Source of the DNA: an uncultured Eubacterium sp.
Lineage (GTDB): Bacteria > Bacillota > Clostridia > Lachnospirales > Lachnospiraceae
Length of the DNA: 64,000 nucleotides
Assembly (NCBI GenBank): GCA_910584645.1
Contig: CAJUAU010000005.1
Coordinates: 1 to 64,000 of the forward strand
Direction of reading: 5' to 3'
Positions within the stretch are counted from its first letter, which is position 1. Each line of letters starts with the position of its first letter. The translations under genes and the position numbers were made by a program. Positions 33,806 to 41,140 of this stretch are shown in pieces. Below the pieces are notes generated by a model, which was not told the origin of the DNA, searched no databases, and saw nothing but the letters and a program-made list of their open reading frames with translations.

Positions 33806-34525
33806 TTATTCCACCTCCATATCGTAATCCGCCCAGGCTTTTTTAATTTTTTCCACGTACCGTCTGCCCACAGGGATCTCTGCACCATTTTCCATAAACA
33901 GGCAGTGATCCAGATAGCGGACCACATAACTTAAATTTACCACATGGGACTTATGGCACTGGCAAAAGGAATATTCCGCATATTTTTCTCCAAGAGCATG
34001 AAGGTTTTCCCGTATCCGGATGCGCTTATTGTCCTTAGTCATTACCTCCAGCATTTTATCCACGGATTTTATATACATGACATCCCTCAGCGCAATCCAC
34101 TTGAGAATCCCATCCTCTTTGTACTTCAGCACCTGTTTGCCTTCACTGCTTCTCCTGGCCACCTTATCCAGATCTGCAAAGATCTCTTCGCGGTGCAGGG
34201 GTTTATGGTGAAAATTCAGTGGTTCCAGCGCGAAGAGGTGGCGGCAGTATTTCGTTTTTCCAGATATAAAAATAATCTGTACCGCATCATTCTGCATATT
34301 ATCCCGGATAAAATGCCCCAGCTCCACGCCGGAACCTTCCGGAAATTCTATGTCCAGAAAAATAACATCATAACAGGAGCCCCCCTCTATTTCATGCAAA
34401 AGAAGCTCCATTGAATAAAATATATGTATTTCCATTCTGATTTTTTGTGTTCTTCGGTAAATCTTGAGCCATCCTTCAAGCCGCGAACAGCATCCCTGGT
34501 CATCATCGCATATTGCTACCCGCAT
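33806..34525 (-). CDS. agrA: AgrA-type LytTR response regulator (239 aa)
   Basis: The ATG at 34525 follows GGGAGGG and opens the receiver domain (MRVAICDDDQ). The acidic cluster is Asp7-Asp9 and the phospho-acceptor is Asp58 (VIFLDIEFPEG). A LytTR DNA-binding domain spans about 140-235 (YIKSVDKMLEV, RIRENLHALGEKY, CHKSHVVNLSYV, VGRRYVEKIKKAW). It directly precedes agrC. A sigma-A promoter (34560-34588) and LytTR-like half sites lie upstream, consistent with autoregulation. The likely target is the agrD promoter boxes at 32501-32530. Confidence 0.94.
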   Translation of the reverse strand: MRVAICDDDQGCCSRLEGWLKIYRRTQKIRMEIHIFYSMELLLHEIEGGSCYDVIFLDIEFPEGSGVELGHFIRDNMQNDAVQIIFISGKTKYCRHLFALEPLNFHHKPLHREEIFADLDKVARRSSEGKQVLKYKEDGILKWIALRDVMYIKSVDKMLEVMTKDNKRIRIRENLHALGEKYAEYSFCQCHKSHVVNLSYVVRYLDHCLFMENGAEIPVGRRYVEKIKKAWADYDMEVE

Positions 34526-34559
34526 ATTACCCTCCCTGTATGCAAAAATATTTGCCCCC

Positions 34560-34588
34560 ATTATACCAGAACCTGCCAGAAAATACAA
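34560..34588 (-). promoter_or_regulatory. Promoter of agrAC
   Basis: On the minus strand, TTGTAT (34583-34588) and TATAAT (34560-34565) are 17 bases apart, with a TG just before the -10. Just upstream (34600-34622) the strand reads GTTGTCGCATTATGTCAC, sharing TTGTCGCA with the agrD and 20.9-kb sites. Confidence 0.75.
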
Positions 34589-34644
34589 TATTTTCGCTTT
34601 TGTGACATAATGCGACAACGTTATAGATATCCAAAGGGCTGCAC

Positions 34645-34690
34645 AAAAAATAACGGATACAAAATCCCTTTTTTGGGATAATGTATCCGT
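34645..34690 (-). terminator. Rho-independent terminator downstream of the MerR-methyltransferase gene
   Basis: The minus strand has outer arms ACGGATACA/TGTATCCGT (34682-34690 and 34653-34661) and an inner ATCCC/GGGAT stem, followed by TATTTTTT. It isolates the agr series from the gene upstream. Confidence 0.8.
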
Positions 34691-34723
34691 AGTTCAGTTT
34701 CATGCCCTTAAGCTAAATACAAG

Positions 34724-34942
34724 CTAAGCTTTATAACAATGCCAGAAGCCGCCCTCCGACTCAACGATGATCTTCCCGTTCTTTTTTATCATGTCATCAA
34801 AATACCTCAGAAGCAGATCCTTTTTCTCCGTCAGATATTTTTCCACATGCTGGTTGTGGCCCACCGCCCTCTCAAATACCTCTTCCGCCGTGTCGTAAGC
34901 CATGGGGGAAGGAATGGTAATATAAACAACGCGGTCAAACTA
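34724..34942 (-). pseudogene. 3' part of the MerR-methyltransferase gene behind an in-frame amber codon
   Basis: The TAG at 34940-34942 that ends the upstream reading frame is followed in the same frame by 71 open codons, from FDRVVYITIPSPMAYDTAEE to GGFWHCYKA, before a TAG at 34724-34726. As I recall the family, full-length relatives continue through exactly such a segment (a PSPM-YD-EEVFER block and a final FWHCYK). So TAG most likely replaces a Tyr codon (TAT or TAC). The gene is therefore truncated, unless the amber codon is read through. Confidence 0.7.
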
Positions 34943-35905
34943 TTGATTTAAAAGCTCTTGAAATTCATCATGGTGTTTCTGTTTGTCTGTGTTTAATTCT
35001 CTCACGAAACTTTCATCCAGACCTGCTTCATCAAATACCCGCCGCCAGAATGCCTGCTCCCCGGTCATCCCGAAATTATTTACCGAGAACATACCGCCAG
35101 ATTTAAGCACCCGGGAAACCCGGGAAACAAATCCTTCCACATCTTTCAGGGTATTCAGCAGGTAATGAGCCACCACCATGGAATAGGGCTTATTTTCTTC
35201 AATCTCTTTCCATGTGGCTTCCTGTTCCACATCTCCCCAGTGCAGCACTGCTCCTGTACCATCTGCAAGGGTCCCTCTGTTCTCATCAATGAACTTTTCA
35301 AGATCATCTGCCCAGCTGCCACGCAGATCATAACCATCTATGCTCACATTTTCGGGTATTTGTTTCCAGCTGTGTCTCCACAGTTTCCCAAAGCCACACC
35401 CCAGATCCAGAACGGTCTCCCCTTCCTTTATTTCCAGTGAATGATATAGTTTCACATACCAGTCCAGCCCGTCTGCATTATGTTTCAACGCATGAAAATG
35501 TCCCTCATCGGATGACTGGTCTACCTCCATTTTCTGAATGATCTCAGCCACATCATCCCAATCCGGCTGGCCATTGCTCCTTGCTATCACAGCCTTCATA
35601 CATTTGACTGCCTTTTCCAACTCATACCGTTTTCTTTCCATCATTTCGATCTGGGACTGAAGAGTTTCTAAAACGTTATCATTCTCTGCATGTTCCAGAT
35701 GCTCCCTGATCTGCTCAAGGCTGAATCCAATATGTTTTAATGCTATGATCTTCTCCAGGATCAGAAGCGACTGCTCATCGTAAAGCCTATAATTACTTTC
35801 GGAATAATCCACTGGCTTAAGAAGACCCTTTTCATCATAAATTCTTACTGCTTTCTGTGAAATACCGGCCTTTTTGGCGATTTCGCCGGATGTCATTTTG
35901 TCCAT
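34940..35905 (-). CDS. MerR-family regulator fused to a SAM methyltransferase, C-terminally truncated (321 aa)
   Basis: The N-terminal MerR winged helix (about 1-75: SGEIAKKAGISQKAVRIYDEKGLL) leads into a dimerisation helix. A class I methyltransferase domain follows (about 140-320), with motif I VLDLGCGFGKLW (about 167-178) and DLRGSWADD. The frame ends at an amber codon, QELLNQ-stop, about 70 residues before the expected end; the missing part is still encoded behind it. The promoter has the 19-bp spacer typical of MerR control. It may sense a small molecule and methylate it or something related. Whether the truncated form folds is uncertain. Confidence 0.85.
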   Translation of the reverse strand: MDKMTSGEIAKKAGISQKAVRIYDEKGLLKPVDYSESNYRLYDEQSLLILEKIIALKHIGFSLEQIREHLEHAENDNVLETLQSQIEMMERKRYELEKAVKCMKAVIARSNGQPDWDDVAEIIQKMEVDQSSDEGHFHALKHNADGLDWYVKLYHSLEIKEGETVLDLGCGFGKLWRHSWKQIPENVSIDGYDLRGSWADDLEKFIDENRGTLADGTGAVLHWGDVEQEATWKEIEENKPYSMVVAHYLLNTLKDVEGFVSRVSRVLKSGGMFSVNNFGMTGEQAFWRRVFDEAGLDESFVRELNTDKQKHHDEFQELLNQ

Positions 35906-35957
35906 AACAGACCTCCTTTTTGATAAGTAATGATAGTTTCTGAACGTTCATGATCTT

Positions 35958-35988
35958 ATCATAAAGGCTTCCCCAGGGGGAGAGTCAA
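35958..35988 (-). promoter_or_regulatory. MerR-type promoter with a 19-bp spacer
   Basis: On the minus strand, TTGACT (35983-35988) and TATGAT (35958-35963) are 19 bases apart instead of 17. The spacer contains the dyad TCCCC-T-GGGGA. This is the hallmark of promoters that MerR proteins twist into an active form, and it suggests autoregulation. Confidence 0.75.
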
Positions 35989-36006
35989 TAACCAAATTAA
36001 AATTCA

Positions 36007-36396
36007 CTAATTATTTTTATTTCCACCATCTTCCCCACATGTCTCCTCCACCTTTTTCTCTATAGTCTCCAGCTGCCTCATAACTTCCGAGAGCATATGG
36101 ATCACCCTGCTGTCACTGGCAGCTGCATATTCTTGTTCTATAGATAAACTTGTCCCACCAATGATATAGTTCAGATCATAGCCTAATTTTCTGTGCAGCA
36201 TATTTGCCTTGTCCGCTGACAATGAATTGATCCCGTACTCGATGCGGCGGTAGCTGTCTTCTTCAAGATTCAGAATACCTGCGATGTAGCGTACTGTATG
36301 ACCGTTTCTGATCCGCATCGTCTTCAGCCTTTTTCCTACACCGCAGTTACATGGATTTTTTTGTTTTTTCTCTTTCCTTTTATCTGACTTCGCCAT
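36007..36396 (-). CDS. XRE-family helix-turn-helix regulator, right-hand island-edge paralogue (129 aa)
   Basis: I prefer the ATG at 36396, which has AAGGGAAAGG upstream; an alternative ATG at 36420 has no ribosome site. A basic N-terminus with two Cys (NPCNCG) precedes the HTH (about 20-80): RLKTMRIRNGHTVRYIAG, then RRIEYGINSLS and DLNYIIGG. An acidic helical tail follows. It is a paralogue of the 112-aa protein at 20384-20722. Two ACGGATA direct repeats 22 bp apart lie upstream (about 36479 and 36501) and could be its operator. Confidence 0.82.
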   Translation of the reverse strand: MAKSDKRKEKKQKNPCNCGVGKRLKTMRIRNGHTVRYIAGILNLEEDSYRRIEYGINSLSADKANMLHRKLGYDLNYIIGGTSLSIEQEYAAASDSRVIHMLSEVMRQLETIEKKVEETCGEDGGNKNN

Positions 36397-36530
36397 AACC
36401 TTTCCCTTGCTTTCTTTCATAGAATTAATGCATACTGTCTCTAAATTCTATGATAACAACCAATGGAAATAATTTTAACGGATATATTGTCCATAAAACT
36501 ACGGATAATGTATCCTCAATTCTCAAACAG

Positions 36531-37046
36531 CTACACCAGCAGCACCGATGCGATGATCCCTGCCAGGGTGGCAAACAGTGCCCCCGCCAGGGTGTACCTC
36601 GTGCGGGTCACCCTGGCAGTCATGAAGTAGACACTCATGGTATAAAAGATGGTCTCTGAGCAGCTCATCAGCACCGATGCCAGCGTCCCCAGACTGCTGT
36701 CCGGTCCAAACTGCTTGTAGACATCCAGCAGAAGGCTGGTGGCGGCAGAAGAAGAGAACATTTTTACAGTGACCAGAGGCACCAGCTCGGAAGGGAAACC
36801 GACACAGGAAGTCACCGGCGCCAGCACCCCTGCCAGATAGTCCAGACTGCCGGACTGGCGGAGCACTCCGATGGCGATCATAAGGCCGATCAAAGTCGGT
36901 AGTATCTTATACACCGTCTTAAAACCATCCACAGCTCCTTCAATAAATGCGTCAAATATGTCCACTTTCTGAAGAAGCCCGTATCCCGCTACCAAAACCA
37001 GGACAAATGGTATCATGCTGTCTGATAGATAATATAAGAACCTCAT
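36531..37046 (-). CDS. spmB: Spore maturation protein B
   Basis: 171-residue polytopic membrane protein of the nucleoside-recognition (GATE) family. It is required with SpmA for spore core dehydration in Bacillus. It has about four helices, with conserved PTLIGLMIAIGVLRQSG and ETIFYTMSVYF segments. Its ATG overlaps the spmA stop by 4 bases. It is evidence that the organism makes endospores. Confidence 0.93.
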   Translation of the reverse strand: MRFLYYLSDSMIPFVLVLVAGYGLLQKVDIFDAFIEGAVDGFKTVYKILPTLIGLMIAIGVLRQSGSLDYLAGVLAPVTSCVGFPSELVPLVTVKMFSSSAATSLLLDVYKQFGPDSSLGTLASVLMSCSETIFYTMSVYFMTARVTRTRYTLAGALFATLAGIIASVLLV

Positions 37047-37660
37047 GCTCCACCGTCCTTCCTGCCGTCCCCTCTAAGCCCTGCAGAAAAAACTTTTCTA
37101 GCCACCACAGAAAAGACCACTCCCGCCGCCGTGGAGACCAATGTCGCCACCAGCCCCATTCCAATAATAGAAGTGGGTGAGACCGAACCGTACTCACTGC
37201 GGTATGCTATGATATTTACTGGTATGAGCTGCAGCGAAGAAATATTGATGATGAGAAAGGTGCACATATCCACGCTGGCGATATGGCTGCCCTGGTTTAA
37301 TTCCTTCATCTCTTCCATTGCCTTGAGCCCGTAGGGCGTTGCTGCCCACCCCAGACCGAGCATATTGGCAATTATATTAGAAGCGATATACTCGTTTGCC
37401 CGGTGCCCTTCTGGAACTCCCGGAAACAAAAAACGAAGGGCAGGCCGGAGCGCCCTCGTCATGGCGTCGATCAGACCTGCCTTTTTTGCAACATTCATGA
37501 TACCTGTCCACATGGACATAACTCCCAGCATAGCGATACAGAGTGTCACCGCCTCCTTCGATGAGTCGATGGCTGCAGTTCCCGCCTCCCCGATCTTTCC
37601 TGTAAAAGCTGCCACTATGATTCCCGCCAGCAGCATGATACCCCAGAGTTTGTTCAGCAT
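37043..37660 (-). CDS. spmA: Spore maturation protein A
   Basis: 205 residues, about five membrane helices, GATE domain, partner of SpmB. Characteristic segments include LWGIMLLAGI at the start, MTRALRPALRFLFPGVPEGH and NMLGLGWAATPYGLKAME. An AAGGG ribosome site precedes the ATG, and the end overlaps spmB by 4 bases. The two form a small operon. Confidence 0.93.
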   Translation of the reverse strand: MLNKLWGIMLLAGIIVAAFTGKIGEAGTAAIDSSKEAVTLCIAMLGVMSMWTGIMNVAKKAGLIDAMTRALRPALRFLFPGVPEGHRANEYIASNIIANMLGLGWAATPYGLKAMEEMKELNQGSHIASVDMCTFLIINISSLQLIPVNIIAYRSEYGSVSPTSIIGMGLVATLVSTAAGVVFSVVARKVFSAGLRGDGRKDGGA

Positions 37661-37731
37661 AAAAAGAATCCCTTTTTCCTTCTTTTTATAAATCTATGAA
37701 AAAAATATGCTGTATATTCCTCTTTGGCCGC

Positions 37732-38898
37732 TCACTCTCTCTGTCCTGCTGCCACCTTCGCTTTGGAATACGCCAGTCCGACAGCTGCCAGCGCCGCACC
37801 AAACAACAGCTGGATCCCCATGCCCCGCCAGAGCTCTCCCATCGCCTGCCCGGGCACATAATGATCAATCCAGCTGGCTGATGTAATGTACCAGTATGCC
37901 GGAAGAAAATGTGCCGCCTTGATGAGGCCCTCTCCCAGAAATTCCAGTGGTACAAATATACCACACAGGAAACTCATACCCAGGGCGATAACATTAGATA
38001 TCATGTTGAGCACAGAGCTTTTCCTAACCACCTGGCCTACCAGAAAAACAATGCCCAGCGTCACCACCATAAAACAGAAGGCATTGAGACAGTACAGCAT
38101 CCCCTGGAAACTAAACAGCTGACTCCGTTGTTTCATAGCCGCAAACGCCATCAGAAAATAGCAGAGGCAGAAACCGATCTCTGTTGTTACCATGCCCCCA
38201 TAAAGCTCAAAATTGGTCCGCTGCAGCGGATAACAGGAACATAGATTCCGCTCCCTGACTTCCTTTTTATGGAATACCACCAGGATCGGACCGATGCCCA
38301 CAACAGAGATCGAAATGAAAATATAAGGAAAATAAGCAAAGAAATAATATAGCGCCTGATGGCTGCTCTCCCTGCCTCCCTCTGCCAGGGTTACCGGAAC
38401 TTTTTCCCGGCAGGTTTCCGCGGTCTTTTGTACGGCCAGCTGCGGATCCATTCCACCCGCCTGATATGCTTTGGCAATGGAACTGTATCTGCCTGTCATA
38501 TTCTTAAAGGTCTCCGCATAGATGGTTCCAGGTATGCTGAGCACCTCCGGACGCATTATCTCTCCACCTTCTGCCAGGGACTTCCCATAGCCTTTTGGGA
38601 TCCGTATGACACAATTAATATTCCGGTTATAGAGTTCATCCTGGATCGTCTCCCTGTCGTCCTCTATCTCTACTTCTTTATTTCCCTCTCTCAGATAAGC
38701 CGCCATGCCCTGGCTCAGTTCCGATCCGTCCTCGTCAAAGATCACAAGCTTGTGGGAATGAGCCTTAAACATCCCCTTCTGGGTATCTTCTCCCTGGTAG
38801 GACATAGCGATAGAAATACTAAAGAAAATGATCAGATACATAAGGATCTGAATCTTCTGCTTATTTAATATCCGAAAGAAAACCTTATAAACTTGCAT
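37732..38898 (-). CDS. ABC-2 type exporter permease, second subunit (388 aa)
   Basis: One N-terminal membrane helix (about 15-37) is followed by a large extracytoplasmic domain (about 45-180) and then five or six helices at the C-terminus (about 185-380). This is the YhgE/ABC2_membrane_3 layout. AAGGAGGAG precedes the ATG. It overlaps the first permease gene by 14 bp and belongs to a three-gene exporter operon (ATPase, permease 1, permease 2). It probably exports a lipid-like or antimicrobial compound, as inferred from the divergent two-component system. Confidence 0.88.
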   Translation of the reverse strand: MQVYKVFFRILNKQKIQILMYLIIFFSISIAMSYQGEDTQKGMFKAHSHKLVIFDEDGSELSQGMAAYLREGNKEVEIEDDRETIQDELYNRNINCVIRIPKGYGKSLAEGGEIMRPEVLSIPGTIYAETFKNMTGRYSSIAKAYQAGGMDPQLAVQKTAETCREKVPVTLAEGGRESSHQALYYFFAYFPYIFISISVVGIGPILVVFHKKEVRERNLCSCYPLQRTNFELYGGMVTTEIGFCLCYFLMAFAAMKQRSQLFSFQGMLYCLNAFCFMVVTLGIVFLVGQVVRKSSVLNMISNVIALGMSFLCGIFVPLEFLGEGLIKAAHFLPAYWYITSASWIDHYVPGQAMGELWRGMGIQLLFGAALAAVGLAYSKAKVAAGQRE

Positions 38899-40018
38899 AC
38901 CGGCTCCTCCTTACCATAAAATAGCTTGCCAGCGTCAATACCACAGCCCCCGCCCCCAGACAGAACATATTGCCCCAAAATCGCTCGTCGGTTTCGTAAA
39001 TATTCAGTGCATAGAAAGAATCTGTGATCAGAGCTGCCGGGTTAATGTCGTTTACAAGCGGCACATGATGCTCGATGCTGTCCTTTATACCGGATATCAT
39101 AAGATCACTCATGGCACTGAGGGCAAGGCTGACGCTCACCAGCACTCCCATCTTTGCCCCCTCGCCCAGCCGGGGAAGAGATCCCACAAATATTCCTATC
39201 ATGATGCCATAGCTGGTGCCGAGAAAAAGAAGAACCAGGATCTGGGGCAGATCATCTCCCAGTTCCAGACGCAGTACGAACTTCATGTATACCAACAGCA
39301 GTATTACGATGCTGTACTGCACAATCTCACAGGCTGCAAAATCTGCCAGAATGCTTTTTAATTTATGCACCGGTATCATGTTCCTGCGCTGTCCCAGTGC
39401 CGAGACATTGGCCTGAATCTTCAGGATCCGGTCACAGCCTGCAAAGCTGGCAAACAGACATACCATCGCCAGTACTGCGTAAAAATAGTTAATGACATTG
39501 TCCTGGTTACTCTCTGTGGAACTCTTTTCCTCCACATATTCTGCCTGGGATGTAAGGGCAGATACCGCCTGCATGACCTTTTCCGGATGAATCTGCGCTA
39601 TATCTGATATTGCTTTCTGATACTGTACAAACTGATCCAGTATCATCTGCAGCAATGTCTGGTCCATGCCGGACTCCGCCACCTGCAGAGCCGGTCTTTC
39701 CCCCACCGTCAGAATTCCTTTTACCTCTCCCGCCAGCAGCATTTCCTCTGCCTTTTCCCTGGTGGTCTCATGTATCTCCAGCAGCTGGTCCTCCCCCTCT
39801 TCTGAGACCAGCTGGAGCATTTGTGAAAAGGCTTTATTTTCACCCTCCTGCACTACTGCCGCCGGAATGACATGAAACTGTTCCGTCGTCTCAAACAGAT
39901 TACCGAAAGCCAGATACATAAACGTGGTGAGGGCAAAGGGAAATACCAGCGTCCAAAATACGATCTCTTTCGTCCGCAGAAGAGACAGCAGCCCATATTT
40001 AAATACATGTCGAAACAT
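38885..40018 (-). CDS. ABC-2 type exporter permease, first subunit (377 aa)
   Basis: It has the same layout as its neighbour: an N-terminal helix (about 18-40), an external loop of roughly 130 residues, then about five C-terminal helices. AAGGAG precedes the ATG. It lies 13 bp after the ATPase gene. The two permeases probably form a heterodimer. Substrate not predictable. Confidence 0.88.
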   Translation of the reverse strand: MFRHVFKYGLLSLLRTKEIVFWTLVFPFALTTFMYLAFGNLFETTEQFHVIPAAVVQEGENKAFSQMLQLVSEEGEDQLLEIHETTREKAEEMLLAGEVKGILTVGERPALQVAESGMDQTLLQMILDQFVQYQKAISDIAQIHPEKVMQAVSALTSQAEYVEEKSSTESNQDNVINYFYAVLAMVCLFASFAGCDRILKIQANVSALGQRRNMIPVHKLKSILADFAACEIVQYSIVILLLVYMKFVLRLELGDDLPQILVLLFLGTSYGIMIGIFVGSLPRLGEGAKMGVLVSVSLALSAMSDLMISGIKDSIEHHVPLVNDINPAALITDSFYALNIYETDERFWGNMFCLGAGAVVLTLASYFMVRRSRYASL

Positions 40019-40031
40019 TCTGCACTCCTTC

Positions 40032-40973
40032 CTACTGATCCCTCAGTTCTTTTCCAGTGATCTCTAAAAATACGTCATTTAATGTGGGAAGTTCCGTAAA
40101 TACCCTGCCAAATCGAATTTCGTCCCCATGGAGCAGCTCAAGCACATGGATCAGGTTCTGCCTGCCGCCACTAAAACGGATACGAAGCTGTCCATTTTCC
40201 AGCAGCACCTCATAGGCATGCTCCATCTCCCGGAAACGGGTCAGTTTTTCTTCCTCTATTTCCGGAACCTCTACCGTAATGGTCTCTGTATTTTTGATCA
40301 TTTTCTTTAATTCTTCTTTGGTCCCAATGGCTACATTCTGCCCCTTATCCATAATGGCAATCCGGCTGCAGATCTGCTCCACTTCTTCCATATAATGGGA
40401 GGTATATACGATGGTCGCCCCGTTTTTATTTAGTTCCACAATCCCCTCAAGAATCTTATTCCGGCTCTGGGGATCCACCGCCACCGTGGGCTCATCAAAA
40501 AATATCAGCCTGGGCTTATGGGCGATGCCACAGGCAATATTCAGCCTTCTCAGCAGGCCGCCGGAAAGTTTTTTCGGATAAAATCTTCGGAATTCATTCA
40601 GTTCTACAAACTGAAGCGCCTCTTCTACATACCGTTTTCTCGTCCCCTTGTCCTTTACATAAAGCCCGCAGAAATAATCTATATTTTCATATACCGTCAG
40701 TTCATCAAAAACGGCTACGTTCTGCAGTACCACTCCAATATCCCTCTTGCTGTCATAAGAATCCGGACGCATCTCTTTTCCAAATACCTGGATCCTTCCT
40801 TTGTCGTACTGGAGCAGGGACAGAATACAGCTGATGGCTGTGGTCTTTCCGGAACCATTGGGCCCCAGCAGCCCGAATATTTCCCCCTCCTGGATCGTCA
40901 GATTAAAATGATCCAGTGCCACCAGCTCTTTATAGCGTTTTACCAGATTTTCTACTTCGATCACCGCCGCCAT
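40032..40973 (-). CDS. ABC exporter ATP-binding protein (313 aa)
   Basis: Walker A GLLGPNGSGKTT (about 34-45), Q-loop, signature LSGGLLRRLN (about 135-144), Walker B LIFFDEPTVAVD, H-loop in YTSHYMEE. The C-terminal extension of about 90 residues is typical of the drug/Na+ (NatA-like) subgroup. GAGGAGGAG precedes the ATG. It is divergent from a NarL-type two-component system gene, with operator-like palindromes between. Confidence 0.94.
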   Translation of the reverse strand: MAAVIEVENLVKRYKELVALDHFNLTIQEGEIFGLLGPNGSGKTTAISCILSLLQYDKGRIQVFGKEMRPDSYDSKRDIGVVLQNVAVFDELTVYENIDYFCGLYVKDKGTRKRYVEEALQFVELNEFRRFYPKKLSGGLLRRLNIACGIAHKPRLIFFDEPTVAVDPQSRNKILEGIVELNKNGATIVYTSHYMEEVEQICSRIAIMDKGQNVAIGTKEELKKMIKNTETITVEVPEIEEEKLTRFREMEHAYEVLLENGQLRIRFSGGRQNLIHVLELLHGDEIRFGRVFTELPTLNDVFLEITGKELRDQ

Positions 40974-41012
40974 AAAATCTCCTCCTCTTCTTTTATTCTG
41001 TCATTATTATAA

Positions 41013-41100
41013 ATGATACTTCTCTGTTTCGGAAGTGAACAGTATCATGTTTTATCTATGACATTTGTCATTTGTTATTTTAACACTTTTGAAGTATACT
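41013..41100 (+). promoter_or_regulatory. Divergent promoter-operator between the ABC exporter and two-component genes
   Basis: The plus-strand promoter is TTGTTA (41072-41077), 17 bases, TATACT (41095-41100). Upstream are a palindrome ATGACA-TT-TGTCAT (41058-41071) and a longer inverted repeat ATGATACT (41013-41020) with AGTATCAT (41041-41048). Both are candidate sites for the LuxR-type regulator encoded at 42264. Confidence 0.65.
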
Positions 41101-41140
41101 TAAAAAGAAATCATAATAAATGCAGAGGAAGGAGGATACT

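Noticed and set aside
22565..34525. Conventional NRPS/PKS or lantibiotic cluster
   Set aside because: No condensation, ketosynthase, lanthionine or radical SAM peptide-maturation genes are present; only a stand-alone carrier protein, a ligase and a BtrH-like protein.
34739..34951. Plus-strand gene of 70 codons
   Set aside because: The opposite strand carries the coding-like continuation of the MerR-methyltransferase; the plus frame has no ribosome site.
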